From NCBI GenBank assembly GCA_905181835.1, contig CAJIZF010000004.1, forward strand, positions 124,001 to 188,000: a stretch of DNA of 64,000 nt, read 5' to 3'. Positions 17,977-27,788 of this stretch are shown here, piece by piece (position 1 is the first letter of the stretch; every line of letters starts with the position of its first letter). The DNA is from an uncultured Flavobacteriaceae bacterium (GTDB lineage Bacteria; Bacteroidota; Bacteroidia; Flavobacteriales; Flavobacteriaceae). The notes beneath the pieces were generated by a model. It did not search any database. It saw only the letters and a program-made list of their open reading frames with translations, and was not told the origin of the DNA. The translations under genes and the position numbers were made by a program.

Positions 17977-19336
17977 TTATTCTTCCTCTTCTATTTCGCT
18001 CATTTCAAAGCTATCCATAAAGGCGGTTGTAAAATTACCTTCTATGAAATCGGGATGGTCCATCAATTGTCTGTGAAAAGGAATGGTCGTTTTAATTCCC
18101 TCTATAACAAACTCATCCAATGCCCTGCGCATTTTACTAATAGCTTCTTCACGTGTTTGTGCCGTAGTGATTAATTTAGCTATCATCGAATCGTAATTTG
18201 GAGGAATTGTGTATCCTGCATAAACATGCGTATCTAATCGAACACCATGGCCTCCTGGAGAATGTAGTTCTATAATTTTTCCAGGGTGAGGTCTAAAATC
18301 ATTAAAGGGGTCTTCTGCATTGATACGACATTCAATAGAATGAAGTTTAGGAAAGTAATTAACCCCCTATAATAGGAATGCCCGCTGCAACTTTTATTTG
18401 TTCTCTTATTAAATCGAAATCAATAATGACTTGTTCTGTAATTGGATGTTCAACTTGAATCCGAGTATTCATTTCCATGAAATAAAAATTTCGGTGCTTA
18501 TCGACTAAAAACTCAACCGTTCCAGCTCCCTCATATTTTATATATTCAGCAGCTCTAACGGCAGCTAGTCCCATTTCTTCACGGAGTTTATCCGTCATAA
18601 ACGGACTTGGAGTTTCTTCGGTTAACTTCTGATGACGTCTTTGTATAGAGCAATCTCTTTCGCTTAAATGACACGCGTTTCCTTTACTATCACCAATGAT
18701 TTGTATTTCGATATGGCGAGGCTCTTCAATAAGTTTTTCCATGTACATATCATCATTCCCAAAAGCAGCTTTACTTTCTGCTCTAGCAGATTTCCAAGCA
18801 TTTTCAAGATCCTCTTCATTCCAAACAGCTCTCATTCCTTTACCTCCACCACCGGCACTTGCTTTAAGCATCACAGGATATCCTGTGTCTTTAGCTACTT
18901 TTATACATGTTTTAAAGTCCGGAATAATACCTTCACTACCTGGAACGCAAGGTACCCCAGCCTCAATCATAGTCGTTTTAGCCATTGCTTTATCGCCCAT
19001 CCGGTTAATCATGTCTTCAGAAGCACCAATAAACTTAATATTGTGCTCTTCACATAATTTAGAAAACTTAGCATTTTCAGAGAGAAAGCCATATCCTGGA
19101 TGAATCGCATCGGCGTTTGTAATTTCTGCTGCTGCTATTATATTGGGTATTTTTAAATAACTTTCGTTACTTGGTGGAGGACCAATACAAACAGCTTCAT
19201 CAGCAAATCTAACATGAAGACTTTCGGCATCCGCAGTGGAATAAACTGCTACAGATTTTATCCCCATTTCTCTGCAAGTACGAATTACTCGTAATGCTAT
19301 TTCTCCTCTATTGGCAATTAATATTTTTTTAAACAT
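17977..19336 (-). pseudogene. accC: Acetyl-CoA carboxylase biotin carboxylase subunit, frame broken near residue 325
   Basis: From the ATG at 19336 the protein shows the ATP-grasp biotin carboxylase motifs [13 protein letters not shown], the Gly-rich loop [12 protein letters not shown] and [13 protein letters not shown], then stops at TAA 18359-18361. The next frame continues as [18 protein letters not shown] and runs to 17977 with the normal C-terminal [10 protein letters not shown]. The two parts join without loss if one base is dropped from the five-G run at 18363-18367. The enzyme carboxylates biotin on AccB in the first committed step of fatty-acid synthesis and is normally essential, so a sequence error is likely. 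accB lies directly upstream. Confidence 0.93.
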
Positions 19337-19416
19337 AATTTCAATAAATTTCAATACGTCAAAAACTTATCCTTAAAATAATGAATTTGAATTTTGACTT
19401 TTTTAGATTTAATTAG

Positions 19417-19902
19417 TTAAGATGGGTCTACCAAAAATAATGGTTGATCAAACTCTACCGGTGTTGCGTCGTCGACTAAAAACTTAATAATTTTTCCAGA
19501 AACCTCACTTTCAATTTCGTTAAAAAGCTTCATTGCCTCGATAATACACAAAACATCCCCTTCTTTAATCGTATCTCCAACCTCTACAAAAGCAGGTTGA
19601 TCTGGTGATGATTTCCTGTAAAAAGTACCAATTATTGGTGACTTTACCGTTATATAATTTGTGTCCTCTGCTGTCTCTAAAGATACTTCAGCAGGTGCAG
19701 AAGCAACTTGAGGTGCAGCCACTGGTGCAGAAGCAACTTGAGGTGCTAAAGCTGGCATTTGTTGAATGTAAGTAGTATCAGCTTTTGTTTTTTCATCAAC
19801 TGTTTTAATTGTAATCTTTACATCATTCATTTCAAGCTTTACTTCTGTAGCTCCAGATTTTGCTACAAACTTGATTAAATTTTGAATCTCTTTTAAATTC
19901 AT
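19417..19902 (-). CDS. accB: Acetyl-CoA carboxylase biotin carboxyl carrier protein
   Basis: A 161-residue protein. The C-terminal biotinyl domain (about 82-160) carries the biotin-attachment motif EAMKLFNEIE, with K125 the modified lysine. A Pro/Ala/Val/Gln-rich flexible linker (about 48-72) contains a near-exact internal repeat (APQVASAP twice), also visible as a DNA repeat. It carries carboxybiotin between AccC and the carboxyltransferase. It sits between fabH and accC, the usual order. Confidence 0.95.
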   Translation of the reverse strand: MNLKEIQNLIKFVAKSGATEVKLEMNDVKITIKTVDEKTKADTTYIQQMPALAPQVASAPVAAPQVASAPAEVSLETAEDTNYITVKSPIIGTFYRKSSPDQPAFVEVGDTIKEGDVLCIIEAMKLFNEIESEVSGKIIKFLVDDATPVEFDQPLFLVDPS

Positions 19903-19928
19903 GGTTTCGGTTTTAATTGTTCTATTTG

Positions 19929-20924
19929 TTAGGAGTCATATGCCCAAGTAAGGTACATGGCTCCCCAGGTAAATCCACCTCCAAAAGCGGCGAATACTAA
20001 TTTATCTCCTTTTTTTAGTTTCTTCTCATAATCCCAAAGACATAAAGGTAAAGTCGCTGAAGTCGTATTCCCATATTTATGAATATTTTTCATCACCTTC
20101 TCTTCTGCTAACTTCATTCTATTTGAAGTTGCGTCTATAATTCTATTATTTGCTTGATGAGGTACCAGCCATTGAATATCATCTCCAGTTAACTGATTTC
20201 TTTCTAATATTTTTTCAGAAACATCCGCCATTCTTGTAACAGCAAATTTAAATACTGTTTTTCCGTCTTGAAAAACAACATGTTGGTTATTTTCAACAGT
20301 TTCTGCAGAAGCTGGAAGCAAAGATCCTCCAGCGTCAATTTTTAAGGATTCTCTTCCTGAGCCATCTGTTCTTAAAAGTTCGTCTTGTACACCGAAACCT
20401 TCATAATTAGGTTCAAAAAGTGCCGCTCCTGCTCCATCGCCAAAAATGATACACGTTGTGCGATCTTTATAATCAATTATGGAAGACATTTTATCGGCTC
20501 CTATCAAAAGTACTTTTTTGTAACGTCCCGATTCAATATATTTTGCTGCTACTGACATTCCGAATAAAAAGCTAGAACAAGCAGCCATCAAATCGTATGA
20601 AAAAGCATTTTCTGCTCCAATTTGAGTTGCTACATAAGATCCGGTCACTGCAACTGGCATATCCGGTGTTGCTGTAGCCATGACGATCATATCTATTTCA
20701 TTGGGGTCGGTGTTATTTTTTTTAAGGAGGTTTTTTGCGGCCTGAATGGCAAGGAAGGATGTTCCCTTATCCTTATCTTTTAATATTCTACGTTCTTTTA
20801 TACCTGTTCGAGCAGTAATCCACTCATCATTGGTATCTACCATAGTTTCCAAAATTTCGTTGGATAAAACGTAATCTGGGACATAGCCTCCTACAGCTGT
20901 AATCGCTGCTGTGATTTTACTCAT
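19929..20924 (-). CDS. fabH: 3-oxoacyl-ACP synthase III (KAS III)
   Basis: 331 residues, typical length. The Cys-His-Asn triad is present: C116 in AACSSF, the His in VPHQANNRI and the Asn in YGNTTSAT. It condenses an acyl-CoA starter with malonyl-ACP, beginning fatty-acid synthesis; in Flavobacteriaceae starters are often branched, which cannot be read here. accB follows after 26 bases. A strong palindromic hairpin separates it from rpmF upstream, suggesting partial transcriptional independence. Confidence 0.95.
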   Translation of the reverse strand: MSKITAAITAVGGYVPDYVLSNEILETMVDTNDEWITARTGIKERRILKDKDKGTSFLAIQAAKNLLKKNNTDPNEIDMIVMATATPDMPVAVTGSYVATQIGAENAFSYDLMAACSSFLFGMSVAAKYIESGRYKKVLLIGADKMSSIIDYKDRTTCIIFGDGAGAALFEPNYEGFGVQDELLRTDGSGRESLKIDAGGSLLPASAETVENNQHVVFQDGKTVFKFAVTRMADVSEKILERNQLTGDDIQWLVPHQANNRIIDATSNRMKLAEEKVMKNIHKYGNTTSATLPLCLWDYEKKLKKGDKLVFAAFGGGFTWGAMYLTWAYDS

Positions 20925-21059
20925 ATTTTTGAATTAATTTATCAAAAAGAGGCAAAATTCCTCTAAATCGGTCGAAAATTACTAAAAATTAGTCAAAAAC
21001 AAGAAAAAAACGCTTAGTTTTTATCTTATTAGAAAAATTAAAAAAAGTATTACAATAAA

Positions 21060-21085
21060 AAACGCTCACATGCATGTGAGCGTTT
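21060..21085 (-). terminator. Perfect palindromic hairpin between rpmF and fabH
   Basis: A 26-base perfect palindrome centred between 21072 and 21073 (AAACGCTCACATG and its complement), with A/T runs at both ends. It lies 21 bases after the rpmF stop and would end or weaken transcription before fabH. Confidence 0.75.
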
Positions 21086-21106
21086 ATTTAATACTGTATT
21101 TAGATA

Positions 21107-21301
21107 CTAAGCTACCTCTTCTACAGAGTCAATAACAATTTGACCACGGTAATATAGCTTTCCTTCATGCCAGTGAGCCCTGTGGTATAAGTGAGACTCT
21201 CCAGTTGTTGGATCTGTAGCTATTTGAGGCGTTGTCGCTTTGTAATGAGTTCTTCTTTTATCTCTTCTAGTTTTTGAGATTTTTCTTTTTGGATGTGCCA
21301 T
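21107..21301 (-). CDS. rpmF: 50S ribosomal protein L32
   Basis: A 64-residue basic protein with the L32 start [17 protein letters not shown]. The zinc-finger cysteines of some L32 proteins are absent, so it is the C-minus form. It follows the YceD-family gene by seven bases, the classical yceD-rpmF-fab arrangement that links ribosome and membrane lipid synthesis. Confidence 0.97.
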   Translation of the reverse strand: MAHPKRKISKTRRDKRRTHYKATTPQIATDPTTGESHLYHRAHWHEGKLYYRGQIVIDSVEEVA

Positions 21302-21308
21302 TACTTTT

Positions 21309-21854
21309 TTATTTGTCTGTTAATAAATTTTTTAATTTGTCCCATCTTGGGTCTATATTTTCGTCTTCCCCGTCTGGGTTACTGCCATCAGTGGTTGGAC
21401 GTAATTCTTCTAGTTTATTGAGAATATCAGATTTTAATGTTCCAGCTTCGATTCCTGGGTGGGTTCTCTTTGTTGGAACCGCAAGAACTATTGTTTCATA
21501 GACGTACTGCTGAATATTAAATTCATAACTTCCATGAGGTATTGTAATTAATTCTTCGTTTTCATCATTAAATTCATCTCCAAATTTTACAATAAAATGA
21601 AAAGAACCTGTAATGTTTTGGTCGTAAGGCTCATTAGTTACATCACAATTTACATTTACGCAGCCTTTAAAGCTTAGGGTAAACTCCAACATGGTGTTTT
21701 TCTTAATCAGCAATACTTCAAGATTAATGTCTGAATTATTAAAGTCTTCATACTCAAAATAATCAAAGAACGTTTTGGTTATCTTAAAGTCAAACGTGTG
21801 CTCTCCTAATTTCAACCCTATAAAAGGGATTACAAATTCTTTCAATTGCTTCAT
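21309..21854 (-). CDS. YceD family protein (DUF177)
   Basis: About 181 residues from the ATG at 21854; the open frame reaches 21875 through a GTG. A cysteine pair in the middle ([10 protein letters not shown]) and an acidic C-terminus match the YceD/DUF177 family, which is genetically linked to L32 and implicated in 23S rRNA handling in plants and bacteria. It is the first gene of the unit with rpmF. The leader from the -7 element at 21901-21908 is about 45 bases. Confidence 0.85.
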   Translation of the reverse strand: MKQLKEFVIPFIGLKLGEHTFDFKITKTFFDYFEYEDFNNSDINLEVLLIKKNTMLEFTLSFKGCVNVNCDVTNEPYDQNITGSFHFIVKFGDEFNDENEELITIPHGSYEFNIQQYVYETIVLAVPTKRTHPGIEAGTLKSDILNKLEELRPTTDGSNPDGEDENIDPRWDKLKNLLTDK

Positions 21855-21900
21855 AATCACACCGCTGTTAAACACATTTAACTTTTCAATAACGCGGCTG

Positions 21901-21908
21901 CAAAGATA
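21901..21908 (-). promoter_or_regulatory. Bacteroidota -7 promoter element for yceD-rpmF
   Basis: On the minus strand TATCTTTG matches TAnnTTTG, about 47 bases before the preferred yceD start. Confidence 0.5.
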
Positions 21909-22015
21909 AAAAAATAATTATACTGCATGTCTATTTTAGGAATTCTTTTTTATGTTCAATTTTTTGAATCCTAAAGAAATCACTAAAAGAGATAAAAAAT
22001 CCATTAAAGTTATTA

Positions 22016-23078
22016 TTAGTTCTTGTTAAATATTCTCTTTTGGGTTGATATTTCTAAAGGATTTTTAGAAAGTAATTGGTATTCTTCTCTTTTTTTGAAT
22101 ATCTCAATTGCATTAAAAAGGGCTGCTTTAAATGAAGTATTGTCTGCTATGTTTTTACCAGCAATATCAAAAGCAGTTCCGTGATCTGGAGATGTTCTAA
22201 TTTTATTTAAACCAGCAGTATAATTTACTCCTCTACCAAATGACAATGTCTTAAATGGCACTAGACCCTGATCATGATAAGATGCTATTATGGCGTCGAA
22301 ATTCTCGTAATTTCCTGAACCAAAAAAACTATCTGCTGCATAAGGTCCGTAAACTAATGTCCCTTCATTAAATAGGTTTTGTAAAGCTGGTCTTAATAAA
22401 GTGTCGTCCTCACTCCCGATTACACCGTGGTCTCCATTATGGGGATTAATACCTAAAACTGCAATTTTTGGCTTTCGAATACCAAAATCTTTGATCAGGC
22501 TATCCTTTATAGTCCTTATTTTTTTCTCTATTAATTCCTTGGTGATTCTTTTCGAAATATCTTTGACCGCTACGTGGTCTGTTAATAATCCAACTCTTAA
22601 TGAATCATTAATCATCAACATTAAACTTTCGCCCTCTAACTCTCTATTTAAAAAATCCGTATGACCTGGGTAATTAAAATCTTCTGATTGAATGTTAGAT
22701 TTATTAATAGGAGCCGTGACCAATACGTCTATTTTATTGCTTTTTAACGCTGCCACCGATGCACTTAAAGATTTTATAGCATACGATCCTATTTTTGGAT
22801 TCTCTGAGTCCAAAATTTATAGCTACAGACTCTTTCCATGTATTAAAAACATTAATTTTTTTATGATTGATGGCCTCTAATTTATCAATCCCAAACAGGT
22901 TGCACTCTAAATGATAGTGAGCTTTAAAGAAATTCATGATTTCAAGAGAAGCAAATATTACTGGTGTGAAAAAGTCAAGAATTCTTGGGTCCTGCAATGT
23001 TTTTAAAACTACTTCGCTACCAATACCATTTAAGTCTCCAATAGAAATTCCAACTACTATTTTATTTTGCTTATTCAT
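22016..23078 (-). pseudogene. pdxA: 4-hydroxythreonine-4-phosphate dehydrogenase, frame broken near residue 90
   Basis: The N-terminal part (from ATG 23078) shows GISIGDLNGIGSEV, the PdxA signature. At about 22800-22818 the frame changes; the second part (22016-22813) continues with SENPKIGSYAIKSL, VTAPINKS, YPGHTDF (metal His) and SYHDQGLVPFK (metal His). Removing one base, for example from the TTTT run, restores a single protein of about 353 residues. The enzyme oxidises 4-phosphohydroxy-threonine in pyridoxal phosphate synthesis. It lies divergent from ribE. With every domain motif conserved, a sequence error is more likely than decay. Confidence 0.9.
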
Positions 23079-23104
23079 TTAACCTAGATCCCTTTTTTTA
23101 TCAT

Positions 23105-23112
23105 TATTTTTG
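23105..23112 (+). promoter_or_regulatory. Bacteroidota -7 promoter element for ribE
   Basis: TATTTTTG, 26 bases before the ribE ATG. The leader is too short for an FMN riboswitch, and none was seen. Confidence 0.5.
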
Positions 23113-23138
23113 TTTTACAAATGTAACTAAATGTAATT

Positions 23139-23726
23139 ATGTTTACAGGAATAATTGAATCAATGGGAGAAATTATTTCCCTAACAAAAGAGGGAACCAA
23201 TATTCATATTGAAGTAAAAAGTTCTATAACCCAAGAATTAAAAATAGATCAAAGTCTCGCCCATAACGGTGTTTGTTTAACTGTTGTTAAAATTAATAAG
23301 GATAACTATGTGGTTACCGCTATAAAGGAAACGCTAGACAAATCGAATATTGGAGATTTAAAAGTAGGAGATTTGGTAAACCTTGAGAGATCCATGAAAT
23401 TACAGCAACGCCTAGACGGTCATATGGTTCAAGGGCATGTAGATCAAACTGGAATATGTACTCTTGTATCTGAAGTAGAGGGAAGCACCTATTTTAGCTT
23501 TAAGTATGATGACGATTATAGTAATATAACTATTGAAAAAGGGTCTATTACAGTAAACGGAGTGAGCTTAACGGTAGTGGACTCTAAAAAAAATGAGTTT
23601 ACTGTTGCTATTATTCCATACACCATCCATCATACTAATTTTAAAGAATTTAATGTTGGTACTCGTGTAAATTTAGAATTTGATGTGGTTGGCAAATATA
23701 TTAAACGACTAACTCAGGGGTATTAA
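23139..23726 (+). CDS. ribE: Riboflavin synthase, alpha subunit
   Basis: 195 residues with the N-terminal MFTGIIE signature and two homologous lumazine-binding domains. The first spans about 1-97 (NGVCLTV); the second runs from HMVQGHVDQTG onward (NGVSLTV). It dismutates two 6,7-dimethyl-8-ribityllumazine molecules to riboflavin. It is monocistronic as far as can be seen, divergent from pdxA and convergent with the carotenoid operon. Confidence 0.96.
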   Translation: MFTGIIESMGEIISLTKEGTNIHIEVKSSITQELKIDQSLAHNGVCLTVVKINKDNYVVTAIKETLDKSNIGDLKVGDLVNLERSMKLQQRLDGHMVQGHVDQTGICTLVSEVEGSTYFSFKYDDDYSNITIEKGSITVNGVSLTVVDSKKNEFTVAIIPYTIHHTNFKEFNVGTRVNLEFDVVGKYIKRLTQGY

Positions 23727-23780
23727 TATTTTTGTGTTTAGCTGTTGTGTGTTTACTCTAAAGTAATTGGTTATAGTATT

Positions 23781-24266
23781 TTAGGAGATTTCAAGGCTTT
23801 TAATTTGCTGTGTTCGGTACTCGAAAATTGACATCAACTGTTTTTTTATAAAAAGCTTGTGACCTAATTTACCAAGTAGCCCGTAGGGTAATTTATAACT
23901 AACAATATCGGTCATTTTACAGTTATTAGCATCAACAGGCTTAAACAAATGCTCATGATGCCACATTTTATAGGGTCCAAATCGTTGTTCGTCTATAAAG
24001 TATTGTTCAAATTCTACCTGAGTTATTTCGGTCACCCAATTCAATCGAAAATACTTTAACACATTAACCTTATAGCTTATAATTTGTCCGGCATATGCTT
24101 TTTTTGGTGGCCCCGAAGTAATTAAAAAGTTCATCTCTGCAGGTGTGATTTTTGAAAGATTATTTGGAGAGCTAAAAAAATCCCAAGCTTTTGAAGTTGA
24201 CATCGGTAAAGTAACTTCCGATTTTAACGTAAAAATATTAGAATGACTTTTAATAAATAGAGACAT
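23781..24266 (-). CDS. SRPBCC-fold (START/PYR-like) ligand-binding protein, last gene of the carotenoid operon
   Basis: 161 residues with the SRPBCC pattern: an N-terminal strand, then AWDFFSSPNNLSKITP, internal strands with W and F residues, and a long C-terminal helix (YRTQQIKSLE). No catalytic motif or signal peptide. It begins one base after the lycopene cyclase stop and so belongs to the crt unit. The fold makes a hydrophobic cavity; binding of a carotenoid or precursor is an inference from position only. Homologues near carotenoid genes in other Bacteroidota are known to me, but not their role. Confidence 0.75.
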   Translation of the reverse strand: MSLFIKSHSNIFTLKSEVTLPMSTSKAWDFFSSPNNLSKITPAEMNFLITSGPPKKAYAGQIISYKVNVLKYFRLNWVTEITQVEFEQYFIDEQRFGPYKMWHHEHLFKPVDANNCKMTDIVSYKLPYGLLGKLGHKLFIKKQLMSIFEYRTQQIKSLEIS

Positions 24267-24267
24267 T

Positions 24268-24960
24268 TTAAGTTGTTTTAAGGAATCTTTTTTTTAAGGT
24301 TTCAAAAATCATAAGATTTCCAAATAGCATTGAAAAAGCGTAGCCAATGTCTTCAATTGGGATCGTAAAAAGGCGAATTCCTAAATTTTCTAAATTATTA
24401 TAACTAACAATAGGAACCTCAATAAAAGAACCTGTTAAAATACCGTTGACTATAAAAAAGGGTATCAAAATAAGAATAAAACTGGCGTAGAACTCTTGAA
24501 GGTGAGTTCTAAAAAACAACAGGCCTAGAAATAATACCATTGCTAAAAGAAGAAAATTAACTGCGGTATAGTACTTTGTAATATTAGCAGCAGCAACCGT
24601 GATAACTAAAGCCATAAGAATTAAAGTAAAGTACAATGAAGCTTTTTTATTAAATTTAAAATTTGGATTTATGGTGATGGCACAATAATGTATAAACAAA
24701 CTACAAAAGGGAATAATTAAAAAGAAAAGCCATTCTTCAATGGGCATCCCAAGCAATTCAATTCCTAAACAGTAATCATAATTAAACGACCAAACACCAA
24801 TTGCTGTAAAATAATAATCCCATATCAAAAAAATTAAGGCTACTACTACTGTGGAAATAGTAAAAAGCTTCCAATATTTTATAAAGTCCTTAAAAATTAT
24901 GGTATAAAGTAAAGGAACAGCTATAGAAAAGAGAAGAATATAGAAATAGAGTGGTGTCAT
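24268..24960 (-). CDS. Lycopene beta-cyclase, fused CrtYc/CrtYd membrane type
   Basis: 230 residues with about seven hydrophobic segments. It is an internal duplication of the small heterodimeric cyclase: the conserved acidic motifs are PIEEW at about 73-77 in the first half and PIEDIG at about 201-206 in the second. It should cyclise the ends of lycopene to beta-carotene in the membrane. Its start overlaps the crtZ stop by four bases, so translation is coupled. Confidence 0.88.
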   Translation of the reverse strand: MTPLYFYILLFSIAVPLLYTIIFKDFIKYWKLFTISTVVVALIFLIWDYYFTAIGVWSFNYDYCLGIELLGMPIEEWLFFLIIPFCSLFIHYCAITINPNFKFNKKASLYFTLILMALVITVAAANITKYYTAVNFLLLAMVLFLGLLFFRTHLQEFYASFILILIPFFIVNGILTGSFIEVPIVSYNNLENLGIRLFTIPIEDIGYAFSMLFGNLMIFETLKKRFLKTT

Positions 24961-25421
24961 TTAATTGAAAAGGGTTTCTTAAAATATTTTTTTGGAACAT
25001 TTAGCATTCCAAAACATTCGCCATCTTCTTTTCCTAGGTGTTTGTGGTGTATTTTATGTGCCTTACGTAAACCTATTAAATAACTGTTTTTTGTGTTTTT
25101 AAACCATTTAAACCGTTGATGAATTAACACATCGTGAACCATAAAATAAGTAATCCCATAAAATAAGATTCCTAAACCAATAAAAAACTTATAATTTAAT
25201 TCTGGATGAACACCAAAATAAAACAGCGCAATACTCGGAATAGCGCCAATCACAAAAAAAGCATCGTTTTTCTCGAAAACATGCTGGTATCTTGGCTGGT
25301 GATGGTCTTCGTGAAGCACCCATAAAAACCCGTGCATTACGTATTTATGGACGAACCAAGTAACTCCTTCCATGCCCGCGTAAGTGATGATAGTTATCAG
25401 TATATAATATGTAATTGTCAT
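24957..25421 (-). CDS. crtZ: Beta-carotene 3-hydroxylase
   Basis: 154 residues of membrane protein with the di-iron histidine boxes HKYVMH (25-30), HEDHH (37-41), HDVLIH and HKIHHKH. Length and box spacing match CrtZ, which adds 3-hydroxyls to beta-carotene to give zeaxanthin. It lies 28 bases after crtB and overlaps the cyclase gene by four bases. Together with crtI, crtB and the cyclase it completes a route from geranylgeranyl diphosphate to zeaxanthin; the GGPP synthase gene is not in the window. Confidence 0.9.
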   Translation of the reverse strand: MTITYYILITIITYAGMEGVTWFVHKYVMHGFLWVLHEDHHQPRYQHVFEKNDAFFVIGAIPSIALFYFGVHPELNYKFFIGLGILFYGITYFMVHDVLIHQRFKWFKNTKNSYLIGLRKAHKIHHKHLGKEDGECFGMLNVPKKYFKKPFSIK

Positions 25422-25449
25422 TTTTTATTAGTTATATTTTTAAAGCTGT

Positions 25450-26289
25450 TTAGACTAAATTAAGTTTGAAATTAAAAAACGAAACTACCAAAAGCGCCAT
25501 TTTTTTTGGGTTGGAAACTCGTATTCGTTTTTCTTTTAATGTTTTTGAAGGAGTTCTTTCTATTTTATGTAACAGATTAAAGTAATATTTGTAGGCAACA
25601 TAAACAGCAAGCTTTGCCTCCTTAGGTAACTTTACAATACCCTTGTAAGCTTCTTCAAAGTCATTATTTATTTCAAGTAGCACCTTAGATTTGTCCTCCT
25701 CAGTAAAATTATTAGGGTTGATGTTTGGAAAATACGATCGATTTAAGTTTTCAAAATCCTCATTTAAATCTCTTAAAAAATTTACTTTTTGAAATGCAGA
25801 ACCTAATTTCATGGCAGGCTCTTTTAGGTTATTGTACTTCTCATCATCACCTTGAACAAAAACTTTTAAACACATTAGCCCAACAACATCAGCTGAGCCA
25901 TAAATATAATTATCTATCTCCTCCTGATTGTCATAATTTTGTTTTTCTAAGTCTGTTCTCATGCTTTTTAAAAAAGAATCCACAAGAGCATGATCAATGT
26001 TATATTTTGACACGGTTCCTTGAAATGCGTTAATAACAGGGTTTGTGCTTATACCAACTTTTAAGGAATATCTATATTCTTCTTCAAATCTATCTAACAA
26101 TTCTTCCTTGGGGTACTCTTCAAAACTATCTACTATTTCATCTGCAACTCTAACAAATCCGTATATGTTATATATCGCCTCACGAATATTAGAAGATAAT
26201 AGATTGACTGCTATAGAAAAGGAAGTGCTGTATTTTTTAGTGATAATTTTTGAACTTTCACTGGAAATACTGTCATATAAATGTTTCAT
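25450..26289 (-). CDS. crtB: Phytoene synthase
   Basis: 279 residues with the two Asp-rich DxxxD motifs of squalene/phytoene synthases: DEIVD at 50-54 and DLNED at 174-178. It joins two GGPP molecules to phytoene. It starts 25 bases after crtI and precedes crtZ on the same strand. Confidence 0.94.
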   Translation of the reverse strand: MKHLYDSISSESSKIITKKYSTSFSIAVNLLSSNIREAIYNIYGFVRVADEIVDSFEEYPKEELLDRFEEEYRYSLKVGISTNPVINAFQGTVSKYNIDHALVDSFLKSMRTDLEKQNYDNQEEIDNYIYGSADVVGLMCLKVFVQGDDEKYNNLKEPAMKLGSAFQKVNFLRDLNEDFENLNRSYFPNINPNNFTEEDKSKVLLEINNDFEEAYKGIVKLPKEAKLAVYVAYKYYFNLLHKIERTPSKTLKEKRIRVSNPKKMALLVVSFFNFKLNLV

Positions 26290-26314
26290 TTGTTGGTTTT
26301 GATTTAGTGTTAGT

Positions 26315-27784
26315 TCAGGATTTAAAGTGCTTTAATATGGATTCTGCTGCTATTTTTCCTGAAATTAATGCGGGTGGCACACCAGGTCCAGGTACTGTTA
26401 ATTGTCCTGTAAAATACAAATTTTTTACTTTCTTACTTTTAATCTTTGGCCTTAAAAATGCCGTTTGTGTAAGTGTGTTGGCTAACCCATAAGCATTGCC
26501 TTTATAAGAGTTATAATCTTCAACAAAATCATTAATGCAGTAAGACTTCACAAACAATACCTCATCTTTTAATTTTTGATTAGTTAATTTTTCTAATCGA
26601 TCGATGATAATATTAAAATATTTTTCTCTGTGAGCTTCAGTATCTTCAATTCCTGAAGCAATAGGTATTAAAAAAGTAGCGGCTTCTTTTTCTTTTGGCG
26701 CAAAGGCATTATCAGAAATACTTGGAAAGCTCGCGTAGAAAAGTGGATCTTTAGGCCAAGAAGGTGTGTCGTATATGTACTCCGCGTGCGAATCGAATTC
26801 TTCATCAAAAAACAAGGTATGATGAGAAACATTCTTGAGTTTTTTATTAAACCCTACGTAAAAAAGTAAGGAAGATGGTGCAAACGTTTTCTTGTTCCAA
26901 TACGCTTCTGAATATTGCCTATATTGATCATCTAATAATGTTTCGGTATGGTGATAATCTGCTCCACTTAGCACGACGTCGGCACTATTGTGAGACTCTC
27001 CGTTTACAACAATACCCTCAACGCTACCATTCACTACCTTAATTTTTTCAACGTTAGCATTTGTTTTAAAAGTAACACCCAGCTCTTTAGCTAAGGACTC
27101 CATCGCTTTTATTACCTCAAACATCCCTCCAGTTGGGTGCCAAGTACCTAAACCAAAATCTGCCCAGTTCATAAAATTATACATGGCAGGAGTGTTTCCG
27201 GGTTTAGCGCCAAGAAACAATACAGGGAACTCTAAAATTTTAATGAGTCGTGGATTGTTAAACCTTTTTTGTATTTGACTACGAATATCAAAAAACAATT
27301 GATTTAACTTGTTTATAGTTTTTGGGGTGATTAATTCTAAGGGGGAAACACCTGGTCTATAAACGAGATCTTTCACTGCGACATTGTAATTGTTTTTTGC
27401 TTGCTTTAAGAATTTTTTTAAATGCAACGACGAGCCTTTTTCTTCTTTCTCAAATAAAGAATAAATTTGATCTAGACTGTCTGGTATAACCGCTGAATCG
27501 CCAATCCCAAAATAAACTTCATATGCAGGATTTAATTTTTCTAATTGGTAATAGTCCGATGGTTTTTTATTAAAGTCGTTAAAAAAGCGCTCAAAAACAT
27601 CTGGCATCCAATACCATGTTGGCCCCATGTCAAACAAAAAGCCATCTTTTTTATATTGTCTTGCCCTTCCTCCTATTTGACTGTTTTTTTCAAAAACGGT
27701 TACTTTGTGACCTGCCTTTGCTAAATAACAAGATGCTGCTAAGGATGAAAATCCAGAACCCAGGATATTTATAGTTTTACTCAT
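26315..27784 (-). CDS. crtI: Phytoene desaturase
   Basis: 489 residues, typical length. The N-terminal FAD-binding segment reads ILGSGFSSLAASCYLAKAG and is followed by GGRARQY and GPTWYWMPDVFE. The C-terminal flavin signature YFTGQLTVPGPGVPPA is conserved. It desaturates phytoene stepwise to lycopene. It is the first gene of the carotenoid operon; a -7 element sits only four bases before its ATG, so its mRNA is probably almost leaderless. Confidence 0.94.
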   Translation of the reverse strand: MSKTINILGSGFSSLAASCYLAKAGHKVTVFEKNSQIGGRARQYKKDGFLFDMGPTWYWMPDVFERFFNDFNKKPSDYYQLEKLNPAYEVYFGIGDSAVIPDSLDQIYSLFEKEEKGSSLHLKKFLKQAKNNYNVAVKDLVYRPGVSPLELITPKTINKLNQLFFDIRSQIQKRFNNPRLIKILEFPVLFLGAKPGNTPAMYNFMNWADFGLGTWHPTGGMFEVIKAMESLAKELGVTFKTNANVEKIKVVNGSVEGIVVNGESHNSADVVLSGADYHHTETLLDDQYRQYSEAYWNKKTFAPSSLLFYVGFNKKLKNVSHHTLFFDEEFDSHAEYIYDTPSWPKDPLFYASFPSISDNAFAPKEKEAATFLIPIASGIEDTEAHREKYFNIIIDRLEKLTNQKLKDEVLFVKSYCINDFVEDYNSYKGNAYGLANTLTQTAFLRPKIKSKKVKNLYFTGQLTVPGPGVPPALISGKIAAESILKHFKS

Positions 27785-27788
27785 GTTT

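Noticed and set aside
19680-19760. Near-identical 20-bp repeats in accB as a regulatory or CRISPR repeat
   Set aside because: They encode the flexible Pro/Ala linker of the biotin carrier protein, where such repeats are normal.
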